A stretch of 64,000 nt of DNA, taken from contig CBDFFJ010000008.1 of the NCBI GenBank assembly GCA_965246765.1, forward strand, positions 124,001-188,000, written 5' to 3'. The position numbers were made by a program, and so were the translations under genes. The notes under the pieces were generated by a model. It had not been told where the DNA came from, did no database searches, and saw only the letters and a program-made list of their open reading frames with translations. This DNA comes from UBA1952 sp965246765 (GTDB taxonomy: Bacteria; Bacteroidota; Bacteroidia; Chitinophagales; Chitinophagaceae). Shown piece after piece: positions 63,097 to 64,000 of the stretch. The stretch's first letter is position 1, and each line of letters starts with the position of its first letter.

Positions 63097-64000
63097 CTAC
63101 TTCACAACCTTAAAGCTGGCCGTGCCCGCTTCTGTGCTGAGCAGCAGGATATAAGTGCCGGCAGGAAAAGCCTCCACAGAGAGTTCAACAGCCTGGCCGT
63201 CTCTAAAAGTCTTACTTGTCATTACTGCGCCCACCACGTTGCGCAGCAATGCAGTCTTGCTGCCGCGAACGCTGCTTATGCCCATGAGCGATACCGTCTT
63301 AGTAGCAGGATTTGGGTAAACGTTTACACCCGCCAGCAGGCTTGTGGTACCCACGCCAGAAGTCTTAAAGCGGCCCTTGAAAGTGTTCTCGCCGTAGTTT
63401 TCTTCAAACACGATGTTGTTCACCGTCAGATTGGTGGAAGAAACCGAAACGGTGAGCGGCATGTTGTAGAGCCCCCATGCGTCGCCAAACAGCCTGTAGG
63501 TGCCGGTTGCCACGCTCGGGAAGGAGAACTTGCCCGAAGCGTCGGAGTAAGTGTACGCTACCGGTGCGCCGGTCGCATTGTTGACCAGCATCATCAGGCG
63601 GGCGGTAAGCGGGTCGCCCACGGCGGCACCCTTATTGGCGCCTACCAGCACGCTGCCGCCAATAAAGCCCGGGCCGCCGGGATTGGAACCCGGAATCATG
63701 TAGAGATAATGCGGGCCGCTGCCCCAGGCGGAACTGTAGTAGCGCTGTGCAGTGCTCCAGTTCAGGGAAGAGTCGTAGGTGGGCATCCAGTTGGCATAGC
63801 TCGCATGAGCTGTCTGCAACACGGCCTTTATGAGGAAGGTATCGGTTGGCGCGCAGGCTCTTTTAAAGGAAAAGTTAGGGCTGTTGGTCAGTGTTACGGA
63901 ATCTACTGCTGTAAGGGTAGTGTCGCCGGCTACAGGATTATTGCGCTGCACCTTCACCAGGTACACTTTGGCAGGGCCTGTGTTGGGTGTGCTGCCGAGC
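63097..64000 (-). CDS. T9SS-secreted protein, 5' part beyond the window
   Basis: Open to the right edge of the window, so the N-terminus is missing; the GTG at 63966 is not a real start. The visible 300 residues show a carboxypeptidase-regulatory-like/SpaA-type beta domain (GDPLTARLMMLVNNATGAPV, YSDASGKFSFPSVATGTYRL) and a type A sorting domain (VNVYPNPATKTVSLMG to ASFKVVK). A secreted adhesin or enzyme; the catalytic part, if any, lies outside. Confidence 0.85.
   Translation of the reverse strand, partial: LGSTPNTGPAKVYLVKVQRNNPVAGDTTLTAVDSVTLTNSPNFSFKRACAPTDTFLIKAVLQTAHASYANWMPTYDSSLNWSTAQRYYSSAWGSGPHYLYMIPGSNPGGPGFIGGSVLVGANKGAAVGDPLTARLMMLVNNATGAPVAYTYSDASGKFSFPSVATGTYRLFGDAWGLYNMPLTVSVSSTNLTVNNIVFEENYGENTFKGRFKTSGVGTTSLLAGVNVYPNPATKTVSLMGISSVRGSKTALLRNVVGAVMTSKTFRDGQAVELSVEAFPAGTYILLLSTEAGTASFKVVK

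Overview
The window looks like a chromosome segment of a Bacteroidota bacterium, most likely in or near the Chitinophagaceae. The evidence is the type IX secretion (T9SS) sorting tails on several secreted proteins, a DUF4292 lipoprotein, a Bacteroidota-type M49 peptidase (HECIGH motif), many SpII lipoproteins, TAATG and ATGA gene junctions, and few clear Shine-Dalgarno sites. This is inference from protein families; no rRNA or other taxonomic marker is present.

Left flank (1 to about 13,700) is ordinary chromosome: a truncated dipeptidyl peptidase III, a GT4 glycosyltransferase, a three-gene operon (alpha/beta hydrolase, membrane metallophosphoesterase, GMC oxidoreductase with a four-cysteine motif), a secreted protein, a pirin gene with a one-base frameshift, a DbpA-like DEAD-box helicase, a T9SS cargo gene with a one-base frameshift, and a decayed second T9SS tail.

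From about 13,700 to 44,515 lies an integrated element of about 30.8 kb, visibly richer in A+T over much of its length. It sits at the 3' end of a tRNA-Gln(UUG) gene (44513-44583, minus strand) next to a large serine recombinase. The shared core GTAGT (13703-13707 and 44512-44516) fits its two ends. From left to right the element carries: (1) a run of six minus-strand genes coding for a response regulator, lipoprotein, seven-TM protein, histidine kinase, DUF262/DUF1524 nuclease and RES-domain protein; (2) a small operon with a Cys-rich secreted protein and a YiiX-like papain-fold enzyme; (3) an XRE regulator and several lipoproteins; (4) a tightly coupled plus-strand operon of HemN-like radical SAM protein, SAM methyltransferase, large protein with a C-terminal nucleoside-phosphorylase domain, and P-loop nucleotide kinase, which is the best candidate for an undescribed system; (5) a four-gene minus-strand operon of membrane protein, cytoplasmic trypsin-like protease, secreted coiled-coil protein and Ig-like lipoprotein; and (6) a maintenance/mobility module with a zinc ribbon, a coiled-coil protein, a zinc-finger acidic protein and the recombinase. 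Two sequence signals run through the element: a palindrome AACAAGATTATTCTTGTT and relatives upstream of several operons, and a dense set of GTTACG/CGTAAC hexamers in the mobility module that recurs near the left end.

Right flank (44,500 to 64,000) is chromosome again: rluF, a 2OG-Fe(II) oxygenase, dut, a sugar-phosphate nucleotidyltransferase with TPR and DUF4292 proteins downstream, surE, an ABC-2 exporter, an SDR, a secreted nuclease/phosphatase-family T9SS protein, an HU-like protein, acs, a Dlt-like acyl-transfer operon (AMP ligase, GNAT, carrier protein, MBOAT, SGNH-like), and the 3' part of another T9SS cargo gene that runs off the right edge.
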